The notes under the pieces are model-generated. The model was not told the origin of the DNA. It did no database searches and saw only the letters and a list, made by a program, of their open reading frames with translations. Positions 7,009 through 14,768 of a DNA stretch of 47,748 nt are shown here, piece after piece. Both the position numbers and the translations under genes were made by a program. The first letter of the stretch is position 1, and each line of letters begins with the position of its first letter. This DNA comes from Hungatella sp. (GTDB taxonomy: Bacteria > Bacillota > Clostridia > Lachnospirales > Lachnospiraceae): NCBI GenBank assembly GCA_022792815.1, contig JAAWBS010000018.1, forward strand, positions 1 through 47,748, given 5' to 3'.

Positions 7009-9864
7009 ATGATGGTAGATTTTGTCATTGTACTAGAGTGGTTCGGCATATGTCTGACAGCGATTGCGTTATTCCTTCTCCTGAACGGGGACGGAGCCAG
7101 GGAACAGAAATTGCTGATCATGATTTTGTGCGGTTCTCTGGTGCAGAATGTGGGCTATTTGTTGGAATTGATTGCACCTACGGTGGAGGCGGCCATGACG
7201 GCGGTGGCTGTGGAAAAGGTGGGTTCTGCTTTTACGCCTCTGTGCTATTGCTGGTTTATCTATATCTATTGTTCCGTCAATCCGCCCAAAACATTTTTAA
7301 GAATTCTCGGCGTGGTCAGTTTTTTATCCCTGCCTGCGGTAATTTTTAACTGGCATGGTCTTTTTTATCGGGAAGTTCAGTGGGTGGCCAGTGCATCCGG
7401 ATTTCATTATATCAGCCTCAGTTATGGTCCGTTATATGTGTTTTTTTTGATCAGTCACATTATCATTCCCTACGCCCTGTGCATATACACATTGACCAGG
7501 GCCATCCGCGGGGACTCGGACCAGCAGCTTAAACGTCAGTATTGGACGATCCTGGCCATTTCCAGCCTGCCTGTCATTGTGATGATCGCCTATGTCCTTA
7601 AAATTGTGAACATATTTGATTTCACGCCCGTGACGCTGACCATATCCATGTCCATGGTGGTCATCATCATCTGGAGCCGCCGCAACTATGATTTCCGCTA
7701 TCTGGCGGCAGAAAAGGTTCTGGAGAGCATGGGCGACGGTGTGATTGCGCTGGATGCTCATGACCATCTGGTCAGCTACAACAGAGCGGCGGCCAATATC
7801 TTTACCAGTCTGCCGGATCATAAACGGGGGGAGAACATCCGGGTAGTAGAAGGATTTCAGGAGGGGATGCTGAACAAGGACATACCCCAGAGCTTTTCCA
7901 TCAACGGACAGCACTATGAAAGCCACAGCAAGCATATCGTAGACGAGAACGGCAAGATACAAGGGTGTGTGATTTTGATTCTGGATATGACCGATATGAA
8001 GTCCTATATCAATGAGATCAAGCGGGTGCGGCGTCAGGCCGAGAAGGCCAGCATCGCGAAAAGCGAATTCCTCGCAAACATGTCTCACGAGATCAGGACC
8101 CCCATGAACGCCATCATCGGGCTGAATGACATCATCATGGAGGAATGCGGAGATACGGAGATCTACGCCTATGCCAAGGATGTGCAGTCCGCGGCAAAAA
8201 ATCTGCTGACCATCATCAATGACATCCTGGATCTGTCCAAGGTGGAAGCAGGCAAGATGGAATTGCTGAATGTCAATTACTACATAAAAGTGATGGCGGA
8301 CGAGATTATAGGGATCATGGATATGGCGGCTTCTCAGAATGGACTGATCTTAAAGTATGAGTGTGATCAGACCATACCCTGCCGCTACTGCGGTGATGAC
8401 GGGAGAATCAAACAGATCCTGCTCAATATACTCAGCAACGCCATCAAATTTACGAAGAAAGGATATGTACGGGTCTACATCACGGGAAAACCGGGAAAGA
8501 GCGAGGATGAGGAACTGCTTACCTTCTGTGTGGAGGACACCGGATGCGGCATCCGGGAGGAGGATCTTAACAAGATCTTCGAGGATTTCCGGCAGGTGGA
8601 TTCCAGGCGAAACCGGAGCGTGGAGGGCACTGGCCTGGGACTTGCCATCGTAAAGCACTTGGTGGAGCTGATGAAAGGCACCATCCAGGTGGAGAGCGTT
8701 TATGAGAAGGGGACGACGGTTACCATCACCATTCCCCAGAAAATTATAGACAGACAGCCGGTTTCCCAGATGGAAGAACTTCCCCAGACAGAACACAAGG
8801 TGACGGATCTGTTTACGGCGCCTGGTATGAAAGTGCTGATTGTCGATGACAACGTGATCAACCGTAAGGTAGCCAGAGGCTTTTTGAAAAACTACGCCTT
8901 TGATCTGACCGAGGCGGAGAGCGGGCCGGAGGCGATCGAGCGGGTTCGCTCTGACCGGTATGATCTCATCTTTATGGATCATATGATGCCTGACATGGAC
9001 GGCGTCGAGGCGACGGAGATTATCCGCAGAGACTGCGGCGAGAACGGGACTGCGCCGGTTGTGGTGGCGTTGACGGCCAATGCCATGGAAGGCATGCGGG
9101 AACATTTTCTGGAACACGGTTTCCAGGATTTTATTGCCAAACCCCTTGACAGGACAGAGCTGAACCAGCTGTTGCTGCGCTGGGTGCCGGAGAAATACCG
9201 GCAGTCGGAGGTGGAGGAGGAGGAATCCAAACCGCTGGACCCGACGGCGTTCCAGATCGACGGGGTGGATATGGATGCCGTAATGCAGTATTATTCCGGC
9301 GATGAAGAGGGCTTTGTCGAACTGCTGGATCTCTACTGCATAGACGGCAAACGCAAGACAGAGCTCTTGCATGAGGTGGTGGAATCAGATATTTTACGCT
9401 ATCAGATAGAGGTTCATGGTCTTAAGAGCGCTTCGGCCAATATCGGAGCCATGAAGGTGTCCGAGATGGCCCGGGGACAGGAGAACGCCGCCGCGCGGGG
9501 AGACCGGGAATTTATCGACAGTCAATTCCCGCTTTTGATGGCGGAATATGAGAATCTGCTGGCTAAGATCGGACAATTTCTGGAGCGGCGCAGACAGGAG
9601 CAGGGGAGGAACGAAAAACTTCCCTGTCTGACCATACAGGAGCTCAGGGAAGAGGCAGCGACGGCTCTGGAAGAATTGAAACATTTTCGATCTCAAAAGT
9701 GTGCGGAGAGAGTGGAGGCCATGTTGACTCATGAATTGCCCGAGTATGCGGCGGAGCGCCTTTTGGAGATACAGGAACAGCTGAGGTTATATGAAGATGA
9801 CAAGGCGGAGGAACAGCTGGGGCAGCTGCTCTGCATACTTGAAAAGGAGGAAGAAGAAAAATGA
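7009..9864 (+). CDS. 7TM hybrid sensor histidine kinase with receiver and HPt domains (951 aa)
   Basis: A membrane sensor that autophosphorylates on His and passes phosphate through an internal receiver to an HPt domain. Residues 1-~225 contain seven hydrophobic segments (7TM kinase N-terminal type), followed by a PAS-like domain (~230-330, EKVLESMGDGVIALDAHDHL). HisKA follows with NMSHEIRTPMN, phospho-acceptor His360. The HATPase part shows N, G1 (DTGCGI) and G2 (GTGLGLAI) boxes. The receiver (VLIVDDN...IFMDHMMPDMDG) has phospho-acceptor Asp657, and the HPt motif VHGLKSASANIG carries His803. I chose ATG 7009 because AGGAG precedes it at a long spacing; the frame is open to ATG 6964, which lacks a site. 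It overlaps the next receiver gene by ATGA, so the HPt probably feeds the two stand-alone receivers in the operon. Confidence 0.9.
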   Translation: MMVDFVIVLEWFGICLTAIALFLLLNGDGAREQKLLIMILCGSLVQNVGYLLELIAPTVEAAMTAVAVEKVGSAFTPLCYCWFIYIYCSVNPPKTFLRILGVVSFLSLPAVIFNWHGLFYREVQWVASASGFHYISLSYGPLYVFFLISHIIIPYALCIYTLTRAIRGDSDQQLKRQYWTILAISSLPVIVMIAYVLKIVNIFDFTPVTLTISMSMVVIIIWSRRNYDFRYLAAEKVLESMGDGVIALDAHDHLVSYNRAAANIFTSLPDHKRGENIRVVEGFQEGMLNKDIPQSFSINGQHYESHSKHIVDENGKIQGCVILILDMTDMKSYINEIKRVRRQAEKASIAKSEFLANMSHEIRTPMNAIIGLNDIIMEECGDTEIYAYAKDVQSAAKNLLTIINDILDLSKVEAGKMELLNVNYYIKVMADEIIGIMDMAASQNGLILKYECDQTIPCRYCGDDGRIKQILLNILSNAIKFTKKGYVRVYITGKPGKSEDEELLTFCVEDTGCGIREEDLNKIFEDFRQVDSRRNRSVEGTGLGLAIVKHLVELMKGTIQVESVYEKGTTVTITIPQKIIDRQPVSQMEELPQTEHKVTDLFTAPGMKVLIVDDNVINRKVARGFLKNYAFDLTEAESGPEAIERVRSDRYDLIFMDHMMPDMDGVEATEIIRRDCGENGTAPVVVALTANAMEGMREHFLEHGFQDFIAKPLDRTELNQLLLRWVPEKYRQSEVEEEESKPLDPTAFQIDGVDMDAVMQYYSGDEEGFVELLDLYCIDGKRKTELLHEVVESDILRYQIEVHGLKSASANIGAMKVSEMARGQENAAARGDREFIDSQFPLLMAEYENLLAKIGQFLERRRQEQGRNEKLPCLTIQELREEAATALEELKHFRSQKCAERVEAMLTHELPEYAAERLLEIQEQLRLYEDDKAEEQLGQLLCILEKEEEEK

Positions 9865-10286
9865 GTCAGATGGGGGAAATTGTTAAAAAGCGCATTTTAG
9901 CAGTGGATGACGACGCCATTGTATTGACGCGAATTTCGAGTATTCTGCGGAATGATTATGATCTGGTCACGGTCAATTCAGGGATGCGGGCGCTCAGATA
10001 TCTGGATCTGGAGAAGCCGGATCTGATCCTTTTGGATATTCGGATGGTGCAGCAGGACGGCATCGAGACGCTGCGGGAGATACGTAAGAGGGAAGAATGC
10101 AGAGACATACCGGTGATCATGCTTACGGGCGTGGAGAGCAAGGATATGGTTTTGGAAAGCGCCAAGCTGGGAGTCTGCGATTATCTGCTGAAACCCTTTG
10201 CCTCCCTGGAGCTGCTTAAAAGGGTTCACCGGGTTTTTGGACAGGAAGAAATAGAACATGGGGAGTTGAGTAAAGAGGGGGAATGA
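9861..10286 (+). CDS. Stand-alone response-regulator receiver (141 aa)
   Basis: A single receiver domain: acidic pocket AVDDDA (~14-19), phospho-acceptor Asp59 in LILLDIRM, conserved Thr/Lys (MLTGVES and LLKPF). There is no output domain; the ~20-residue tail is short and acidic. Its ATG overlaps the stop of the hybrid kinase (ATGA), so it is translationally coupled. It is likely a phosphate acceptor or output by protein contact in the same phosphorelay. Confidence 0.88.
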   Translation: MSQMGEIVKKRILAVDDDAIVLTRISSILRNDYDLVTVNSGMRALRYLDLEKPDLILLDIRMVQQDGIETLREIRKREECRDIPVIMLTGVESKDMVLESAKLGVCDYLLKPFASLELLKRVHRVFGQEEIEHGELSKEGE

Positions 10287-10290
10287 TCAG

Positions 10291-10794
10291 ATGAATACTG
10301 CTTTGTCGAAAGAGGAGCTTCAGAAGATATTGGATCAGGCAGTTCAGGACGTGACGGAGCGCACCGCGGGAGTGTGCCTCCATCAGGACACGCAGTCGCC
10401 TGGGGAGGATCTCTGTACGGTTCAGATCACCTTTGACAGAGGGTTCCACACCAGCCTTACACTCTGTGCCGATACCGGACTGCTGTACCGCATGGCAAAG
10501 AATTCTTTTCACGAAGAATCTGTAAGCCCGGAGGATTTAGAGGAGTTCAGCAAAGAATATTTCAATGTACTCTGCGGCAGGATAGCCGGTGCCATGTTTC
10601 GGGCCACACAGGTTCCGGCTCATTTCAGCCCGCCGGTATTTTACCGCGGACGCTACGAGCCGGAGGGCCGCGAGATCCAATTTATGCTTACCTACTCAGA
10701 TGAACACTGCCAGGGCGCGCAGCTGATTCATCATGTACCGTATTCGGATGAGGATGGAAACATTTCAGATAAAGATGAAGAGAAGGGAGTATAG
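10291..10794 (+). CDS. CheX-like protein (167 aa), probable CheY phosphatase family
   Basis: The protein has the alpha/beta shape of the CheC/CheX family. The segment EEFSKEYFNVLCGRIAGAMF (~75-95) matches the helix that carries the family's E..N catalytic pair. CheX proteins dephosphorylate CheY-type receivers, and here the gene sits exactly between two receiver genes, so it may set the lifetime of the phosphorelay signal. The acidic tail (YSDEDGNISDKDEEKG) is unusual and probably flexible. It is 4 nt from the receiver upstream and 3 nt from the one downstream. The assignment rests on pattern and context, not on an alignment. Confidence 0.6.
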   Translation: MNTALSKEELQKILDQAVQDVTERTAGVCLHQDTQSPGEDLCTVQITFDRGFHTSLTLCADTGLLYRMAKNSFHEESVSPEDLEEFSKEYFNVLCGRIAGAMFRATQVPAHFSPPVFYRGRYEPEGREIQFMLTYSDEHCQGAQLIHHVPYSDEDGNISDKDEEKGV

Positions 10795-10797
10795 GAA

Positions 10798-11160
10798 ATG
10801 AGCAAAAGAGTTATGGTGGTAGATGATTCCCGGTTGGTGCGGGTTCAGCTGGGCGACGTTTTGGAGGGTACGGAGTATGAGATCGCCGCATATTGCCGAA
10901 GCGGGGAAGATGCCATCGCCCAGTATGACGAGATAAAGCCTGATCTGGTGACCATGGATATTATCATGCAGGGGATGGACGGACTGGATGCTTCCGAGAT
11001 CATTCTGAAGCAGCATCCGGAGGCGAAGATCGTGATGATTTCCTCCCTAGCGTATGACGATACCTTTGAGAGGGCCAAATCCATCGGCGTGAAAGGCTTT
11101 ATAGATAAACCTTTTCATAAGGAGCAGCTGCTCAAGATGTTTAAACAGGCCCTTGAGTGA
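10798..11160 (+). CDS. CheY-like response regulator (120 aa)
   Basis: A complete single receiver domain: VVDDS acidic pocket (residues 7-11), phospho-acceptor Asp54 in LVTMDIIMQGMDG, MISSLAYDD with the switch Ser, and GFIDKPF with the conserved Lys. No output domain, so signalling is by protein contact. Last member of the phosphorelay operon. A 69-nt stretch of this gene (11042-11110) has a ~90% identical copy at 12118-12186. Confidence 0.9.
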   Translation: MSKRVMVVDDSRLVRVQLGDVLEGTEYEIAAYCRSGEDAIAQYDEIKPDLVTMDIIMQGMDGLDASEIILKQHPEAKIVMISSLAYDDTFERAKSIGVKGFIDKPFHKEQLLKMFKQALE

Positions 11161-11178
11161 GAACGGGAGATACTTTTG

Positions 11179-11709
11179 ATGAAAGTTTTATTAGCCTCCG
11201 TTGATGACGTAGAATCTGTCGGAAGACTCTATGACCGGGTTAATGAGTATTTTGAGAATCATACTAATTATTGTTATCCAAACTGGCAGAAGGGTAAATA
11301 TCCAACAGCAGCAGACGCTCAAAAGGCCTTTGAACAGGGGACTTTATATGTGCTGAAAAAGGAAGATATGATCTTAGGATCGATCATCATCGACCATTCT
11401 CAGCACCCGGAATATAAAAAGATACCTTGGTCTTTACAGGTACCTGATGAGTGCGTCATGACCATCCATACCGTTGTGACAGATCCGGATTTCAGAGGAC
11501 AGGGAGTGGGCGAGCGATTGGTCTTATTTGGTATAGACTTCTGTAGAAATGCCGGAGCAAAAACCATAAGGCTGGATACCCATTACAAAAATATCCCGGC
11601 CAGACGGCTATATGAGAAATGCGGATTCAAGAGTTTGGGATGCCATAAGGCATTTGTAGATCATGTGATTCAGGAGTTTGATGTTTTTGAATATCTGTTT
11701 CAGCCGTAA
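11179..11709 (+). CDS. GNAT-family N-acetyltransferase (176 aa)
   Basis: A GNAT-fold acetyltransferase. The core is intact: MTIHTVVTDPDFRGQGVGERL is the acetyl-CoA motif A (R/Q-x-x-G-x-G/A), and NIPARRLYEKCGFKSLG is the typical C-terminal motif B. The substrate cannot be predicted. ATG 11179 is preferred over TTG 11176; CGGGAGA precedes it. It lies 18 nt after the receiver gene and ends inside a terminator hairpin, so it is the last gene of the operon. Confidence 0.85.
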   Translation: MKVLLASVDDVESVGRLYDRVNEYFENHTNYCYPNWQKGKYPTAADAQKAFEQGTLYVLKKEDMILGSIIIDHSQHPEYKKIPWSLQVPDECVMTIHTVVTDPDFRGQGVGERLVLFGIDFCRNAGAKTIRLDTHYKNIPARRLYEKCGFKSLGCHKAFVDHVIQEFDVFEYLFQP

Positions 11710-11747
11710 CCGTTTCGGGGCCGCCGAAACGGTTACGGCCTTTCTTT
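11703..11747 (+). terminator. Strong rho-independent terminator after the GNAT gene
   Basis: A perfect 16-bp stem (11703-11718 with 11724-11739) closes a 5-nt loop and is followed by TTTCTTT. The stop codon of the acetyltransferase lies in the left arm. Confidence 0.92.
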
Positions 11748-11829
11748 AAAAGCGTTTATTTGTCAATAATTGGAGATTGCCGACCGGCTCAATCAGTTCC
11801 GGAGGGCAGCTGCCGGCAGGAGAATTCTC

Positions 11830-11858
11830 TTGAACTTTCCGCCAGTTTATGCTATCCT
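11830..11858 (+). promoter_or_regulatory. Extended -10 promoter driving the antisense RNA
   Basis: TTGAAC (11830-11835), 17-nt spacer, TATCCT (11853-11858) with a TG extension immediately upstream (TGCTATCCT). Predicted start is near 11865. Nothing coding follows on the plus strand; the next plus-strand landmark is a terminator 93 nt on, so the product is a short RNA. Confidence 0.65.
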
Positions 11859-11864
11859 TTCACT

Positions 11865-11993
11865 AAAGAAGGACGCCTGCTACAACAGTCGCCCTTCAGG
11901 AGCCCCACTCCAAAGGTGGAGTTTCCCAAGTGGACTATTTACCTCTCAGAGAGAGGCGCCCATCCTGGCTGCAACAGGGTGGGCATTTTTTTT
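11865..11993 (+). ncRNA. Candidate antisense RNA antitoxin (~129 nt)
   Basis: It is bounded by the promoter at 11830-11858 and the terminator at 11958-11993. Two small hairpins precede the terminator: ACTCCA/TGGAGT (11907-11922) and CCTCTC/GAGAGG (11942-11956). The RNA is complementary to the 3' part and 3' flank of the minus-strand holin-like peptide gene (11939-12109). That is the geometry of the convergent, 3'-overlapping type I systems such as TxpA/RatA and BsrG/SR4. The antitoxin role is inference. Confidence 0.55.
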
Positions 11994-12109
11994 CGCTTGT
12001 GATCCTTGTCTCTGTCGAGAAAGGCAAGCAACGCTATAACAAAACTACCGAAGGCAATCAGCAAACCGATTATCCCTATAAATATCAAAATGATATCCGC
12101 AGCTGTCAT
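11939..12109 (-). CDS. Putative holin-like type I toxin peptide (56 aa)
   Basis: A short gene translated from ATG at 12109-12107 with a GGGAGG site 8 nt upstream. The product begins MTAADIILIFIG, has one long hydrophobic helix (~residues 5-31: IILIFIGIIGLLIAFGSF and on through VIALLAFL), then a charged DRDKDHKRKK stretch and a short tail ending APLSER. This matches the pattern of the small putative holin-like toxin family of Firmicutes (Hol_Tox). Such peptides insert in the inner membrane and depolarise it when over-expressed. A convergent RNA overlaps its 3' end. The tail is somewhat longer than typical members. I see no convincing promoter upstream, where sequence homologous to cheY begins at the ribosome site. 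Confidence 0.65.
   Translation of the reverse strand: MTAADIILIFIGIIGLLIAFGSFVIALLAFLDRDKDHKRKKMPTLLQPGWAPLSER
11958..11993 (+). terminator. Terminator of the antisense RNA
   Basis: GCCCATCCTG pairs with CAGGGTGGGC (one G-T pair) around a 7-nt loop, followed by A and eight T residues. It overlaps the end of the minus-strand toxin gene. Confidence 0.85.
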
Positions 12110-12117
12110 TGGCGCCA

Positions 12118-12186
12118 CCTCCCTGGCCTATGACGATACCTTTGAGAGGGCCAAATCCATTGGCTTGAAAGGCTTTGTGGATAAGC
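12118..12186 (+). pseudogene. Isolated 23-codon fragment of a cheY-like receiver gene
   Basis: These 69 nt match 11042-11110 in the intact receiver gene with about seven mismatches and no gaps. They translate to LAYDDTFERAKSIGLKGFVD, which is FERAKSIGVKGFID in the intact copy. Most differences are silent or conservative, so the piece probably comes from a diverged paralogue rather than a fresh duplication. Its left edge coincides with the ribosome site of the minus-strand toxin. Confidence 0.8.
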
Positions 12187-12188
12187 GG

Positions 12189-12229
12189 TCCTCCAGATTG
12201 GTAGATACCATACAGGGGGATCTTTTTTT
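12189..12229 (+). terminator. Probable terminator downstream of the cheY fragment
   Basis: TCCTCC...GGGGGA outer and TGGTA-GA-TACCA inner pairing, interrupted by small mismatches, then seven T residues (12223-12229). It may be the original end of a lost receiver operon. Confidence 0.5.
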
Positions 12230-12341
12230 ATTCCGTGGCAGACAGGGAAAATAATGACTGTCGGAAGTGGAGGAGGGGAATAATGGAAAATATAGTATAT
12301 TGATTGTATAAAAATAATAAAAAAAATACGTATTAATCCTA

Positions 12342-12370
12342 TTGACAGTGCAAAATGAACATGATATACT
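12342..12370 (+). promoter_or_regulatory. Strong promoter of the sugar-uptake operon
   Basis: Consensus TTGACA (12342-12347), 17-nt spacer, TATACT (12365-12370). It begins the transcript for the isomerase, ABC transporter and sulfatase genes, which run to the terminator at 19953-19993. Confidence 0.85.
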
Positions 12371-12378
12371 GATAAATA

Positions 12379-12403
12379 CTTTAGTAAATATATTTTATTA
12401 AAG
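12379..12403 (+). promoter_or_regulatory. Palindromic operator immediately downstream of the sugar-operon promoter
   Basis: Arms CTTTAGTAAA (12379-12388) and TTTATTAAAG (12394-12403) are inverted repeats with one mismatch around a 5-nt centre. The site starts 8 nt after the -10 box and so covers the transcription start, ideal for a repressor. The AT-only sequence resembles ROK/NagC-type sites more than LacI sites. No repressor gene is adjacent. Confidence 0.6.
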
Positions 12404-12492
12404 AAAATATGAAAGAGATTAGAAAAGTGGCTGCGGTGTTGAGGGCTGCTGACTTTTGGAAAAGTGCAGCAAAGAGAAAGGAGGTTTCTTAT

Positions 12493-13329
12493 ATGCTTGT
12501 ATCAGCGAACCATGGCCTGCATGGGAACAGGAGGGGAAAGGCCAGATTTACGGCTTTCGAGGCAGTGGAGTTTCTGGGGAAGGCCGGTTTCGAGGCGGTG
12601 GACGTGAACTTCTGCTGTACCACGAGACGAGGCCTGAACCATGAGGCGCTGCTGGACGGGGACTGGAGAGAGAACATCAGGAGGCTTAAGAGGGAACTGG
12701 ACAGGCGGGGCATGGAATCGGAGAGTACCCATGCACCCAGAGCGTGTTTTGACGAGCCGAGGGAGGTGTACGAAGAGCTTCTGAGACGTACCATTGAGGC
12801 CACCAGGATGCTGGGAGCAAAGTATGTGGTGGTGCATCCGTGGGTCAGTGAGGATAAGACACGCACTCTGACAGAGAAAACCATTGAGTATTTTTCCGAA
12901 TTTGAGGCCTATGCGAAGACATGGGAGGTCACCCTTGCAGTGGAGAATATGGTTTCCACTTCCCCGGAGCAGCTTCTGGCCATAAGGGATGCCCTGGACT
13001 GCGGGGTATGCTGGGATACCGGCCATGCCAATATCGCCGGGAGGAAGCAGTATGAGAGCATCACGACTCTGGGGGATGCCCTGAAGGTGCTCCATGTACA
13101 TGACAATTATGGTGAAAAGGATCTTCACAATCCGCCTTATTCCGGAACCGTGGACTGGGAGGGCTTTCTGGCCGGGCTGAGGGATATCGGATACCAGGGG
13201 GCACTTAATTTCGAGGTGAGCGCGGACCGGATCCCGGAGGAGGCCCGCATGGAGCATGCGGGATACCTGGTAAAGATAGGGAGATTGTTTGTCAGCGGTG
13301 AGAACCATGGGGGTGACGGCAGCTGTTAA
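12493..13329 (+). CDS. Xylose-isomerase-like TIM-barrel sugar isomerase/epimerase (278 aa)
   Basis: Sugar phosphate isomerase/epimerase family (AP endonuclease 2-type TIM barrel). The metal-ligand strands are visible in order: ESTHAPR, YVVVHPW, LAVENM, CWDTGHANIAG, LHVHDNYG and LNFEVS, all with the conserved Glu/His/Asp. I chose ATG 12493 because AAAGGAGG lies 8 nt upstream; the frame is open to 12409 but those 28 codons lack family similarity. First gene of the operon with an ABC sugar importer and a sulfatase, so it probably isomerises or epimerises the imported sugar. The exact substrate is unknown. Confidence 0.85.
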   Translation: MLVSANHGLHGNRRGKARFTAFEAVEFLGKAGFEAVDVNFCCTTRRGLNHEALLDGDWRENIRRLKRELDRRGMESESTHAPRACFDEPREVYEELLRRTIEATRMLGAKYVVVHPWVSEDKTRTLTEKTIEYFSEFEAYAKTWEVTLAVENMVSTSPEQLLAIRDALDCGVCWDTGHANIAGRKQYESITTLGDALKVLHVHDNYGEKDLHNPPYSGTVDWEGFLAGLRDIGYQGALNFEVSADRIPEEARMEHAGYLVKIGRLFVSGENHGGDGSC

Positions 13330-13355
13330 CGGAAGCAAAGAAGAGGAGAGAAGAA

Positions 13356-14741
13356 ATGAAAAAACAGATATGCAGGTTAAGCGCACTGACACTGACAGTG
13401 ATGATGGTCGGTTCTCTGACCGGATGCGCGGGGAGCTGGGGGACCAAAGAGGCGGCGAAAACCCAGGCAGCAGGGACTCAGGCGGCGGGGGATCAGGCTT
13501 CCGGGAAAGCTCCCGGGACGGAGGCGAAAACGGCGGATCCGATCACCATTACCCTGTGGCATTCCAGGGGAGCAGGTGCTCAGCTGGCGGAGATGCAGCG
13601 GGTGGTGGATGCTTTTAATGAGACCAATGATAAGGGGATCACGGTGACGGAGGAGTATGTCGGAAACAACAATGAGGTGTATTCCAAGCTTGCCACCGCC
13701 ATCGCGGCAGGGGATAACTGCCAGATCGCTCTGTTGGGATTTACCACAGTCGGAGAGCTGGCAGCCGAGGGCGTCCTTGCAGATATTAAGCCCTATGCCT
13801 TAAGAGACGGATTTGACCTTGATAATCTTCTTCCCTGTTTTAATCCGGGGCTGTTCTATGAGGATCAGATGGTAGCCATGCCCTATATCCGCTCTGCCTC
13901 CGTGCTTTATTACAATAAGGATATGTTTCAGGAGGTCGGCTGTGAGGAGATTCCCGCTGATATCCAGGAGTACACAGAGATCCTTCGGGCGATCAGGGAC
14001 AAGACCGGGAAGGCGGGGGTCAGTTTCTTCGCCCAGATGGACTTTATCCAGGGCGCCTGGATCAAATCCATCAACCAGATCGGGGATATCTCGGAGGATG
14101 GGCTGACACCTGTTTCTTTCGAGGACGGTTCTATGAAGGAGGTCATGGACTGGTGGCTGGCCGGTGTGAAGGAGGGGACTATCATGAAATATACCTCCAC
14201 GGATGCGTCCAATAATATTCTGAGCGCGTTCTACTCGGGGGAACTCGCATCGGTTCCCAGCTCCTGCGGAAATATGGCCACTATCTTTAAGAACTGTAAG
14301 GAGACCGGAGTGAACGTAGGTGTGACCCAGATTCCGGGCTTTAGGGGAAAGGCGACCTCCTCCACAGGCGGCAGCAATATGGTAATCGTAGGCGCCAACA
14401 ACTCTGAGGAGCAGATCGAAGCTTCCTGGGAATTCTTACAATTCCTTCTCTCCGACGAGCAGATGATTCAAAACAGCATCAACACCGGGTATGTGCCGGT
14501 GACCTACTCGGCAGGCGAGAACAAAGACATGCAGGCGTTCTGGGCTGAGAATGAGAATTATAAGTATGCTTATGACACCCTCGAGGTTGCCCTGGAGACC
14601 TATCCCTCTCCCTATCTGGCAGCGTGGCAGGGCACGATGAAAAATATGTACGACAACGTGATCCTGGATGAAAGTATGACTGTGGAGGAAGGTATGGAAT
14701 ATCTGAAAGGGATGGAGGGAACCATCTTCCCGGGAAAATAG
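13356..14741 (+). CDS. ABC transporter sugar-binding lipoprotein (461 aa)
   Basis: Family 1 extracellular solute-binding protein. A lipoprotein signal peptide ends in the lipobox LTGC with acyl-Cys24. An Ala/Thr/Gly-rich linker (~30-58) tethers the domain to the membrane. The mature part begins ITITLWHSRGAG, the usual first beta strand of sugar/oligosaccharide binders, followed by typical lobes (ALLGFTTVGELAAEGVL, SVLYYNKDMF, SWEFLQFLLSD). It delivers substrate to the two permeases downstream. A GAGGAGAGAAGAA site precedes the start. Confidence 0.93.
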   Translation: MKKQICRLSALTLTVMMVGSLTGCAGSWGTKEAAKTQAAGTQAAGDQASGKAPGTEAKTADPITITLWHSRGAGAQLAEMQRVVDAFNETNDKGITVTEEYVGNNNEVYSKLATAIAAGDNCQIALLGFTTVGELAAEGVLADIKPYALRDGFDLDNLLPCFNPGLFYEDQMVAMPYIRSASVLYYNKDMFQEVGCEEIPADIQEYTEILRAIRDKTGKAGVSFFAQMDFIQGAWIKSINQIGDISEDGLTPVSFEDGSMKEVMDWWLAGVKEGTIMKYTSTDASNNILSAFYSGELASVPSSCGNMATIFKNCKETGVNVGVTQIPGFRGKATSSTGGSNMVIVGANNSEEQIEASWEFLQFLLSDEQMIQNSINTGYVPVTYSAGENKDMQAFWAENENYKYAYDTLEVALETYPSPYLAAWQGTMKNMYDNVILDESMTVEEGMEYLKGMEGTIFPGK

Positions 14742-14768
14742 ATGACCGGTGTACAAGTGAGGTGAATC

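Noticed and set aside
12006..12254. Plus-strand 82-codon frame containing the receiver-like peptide
   Set aside because: It is made of antisense toxin sequence plus the cheY fragment and a terminator; no start signal.
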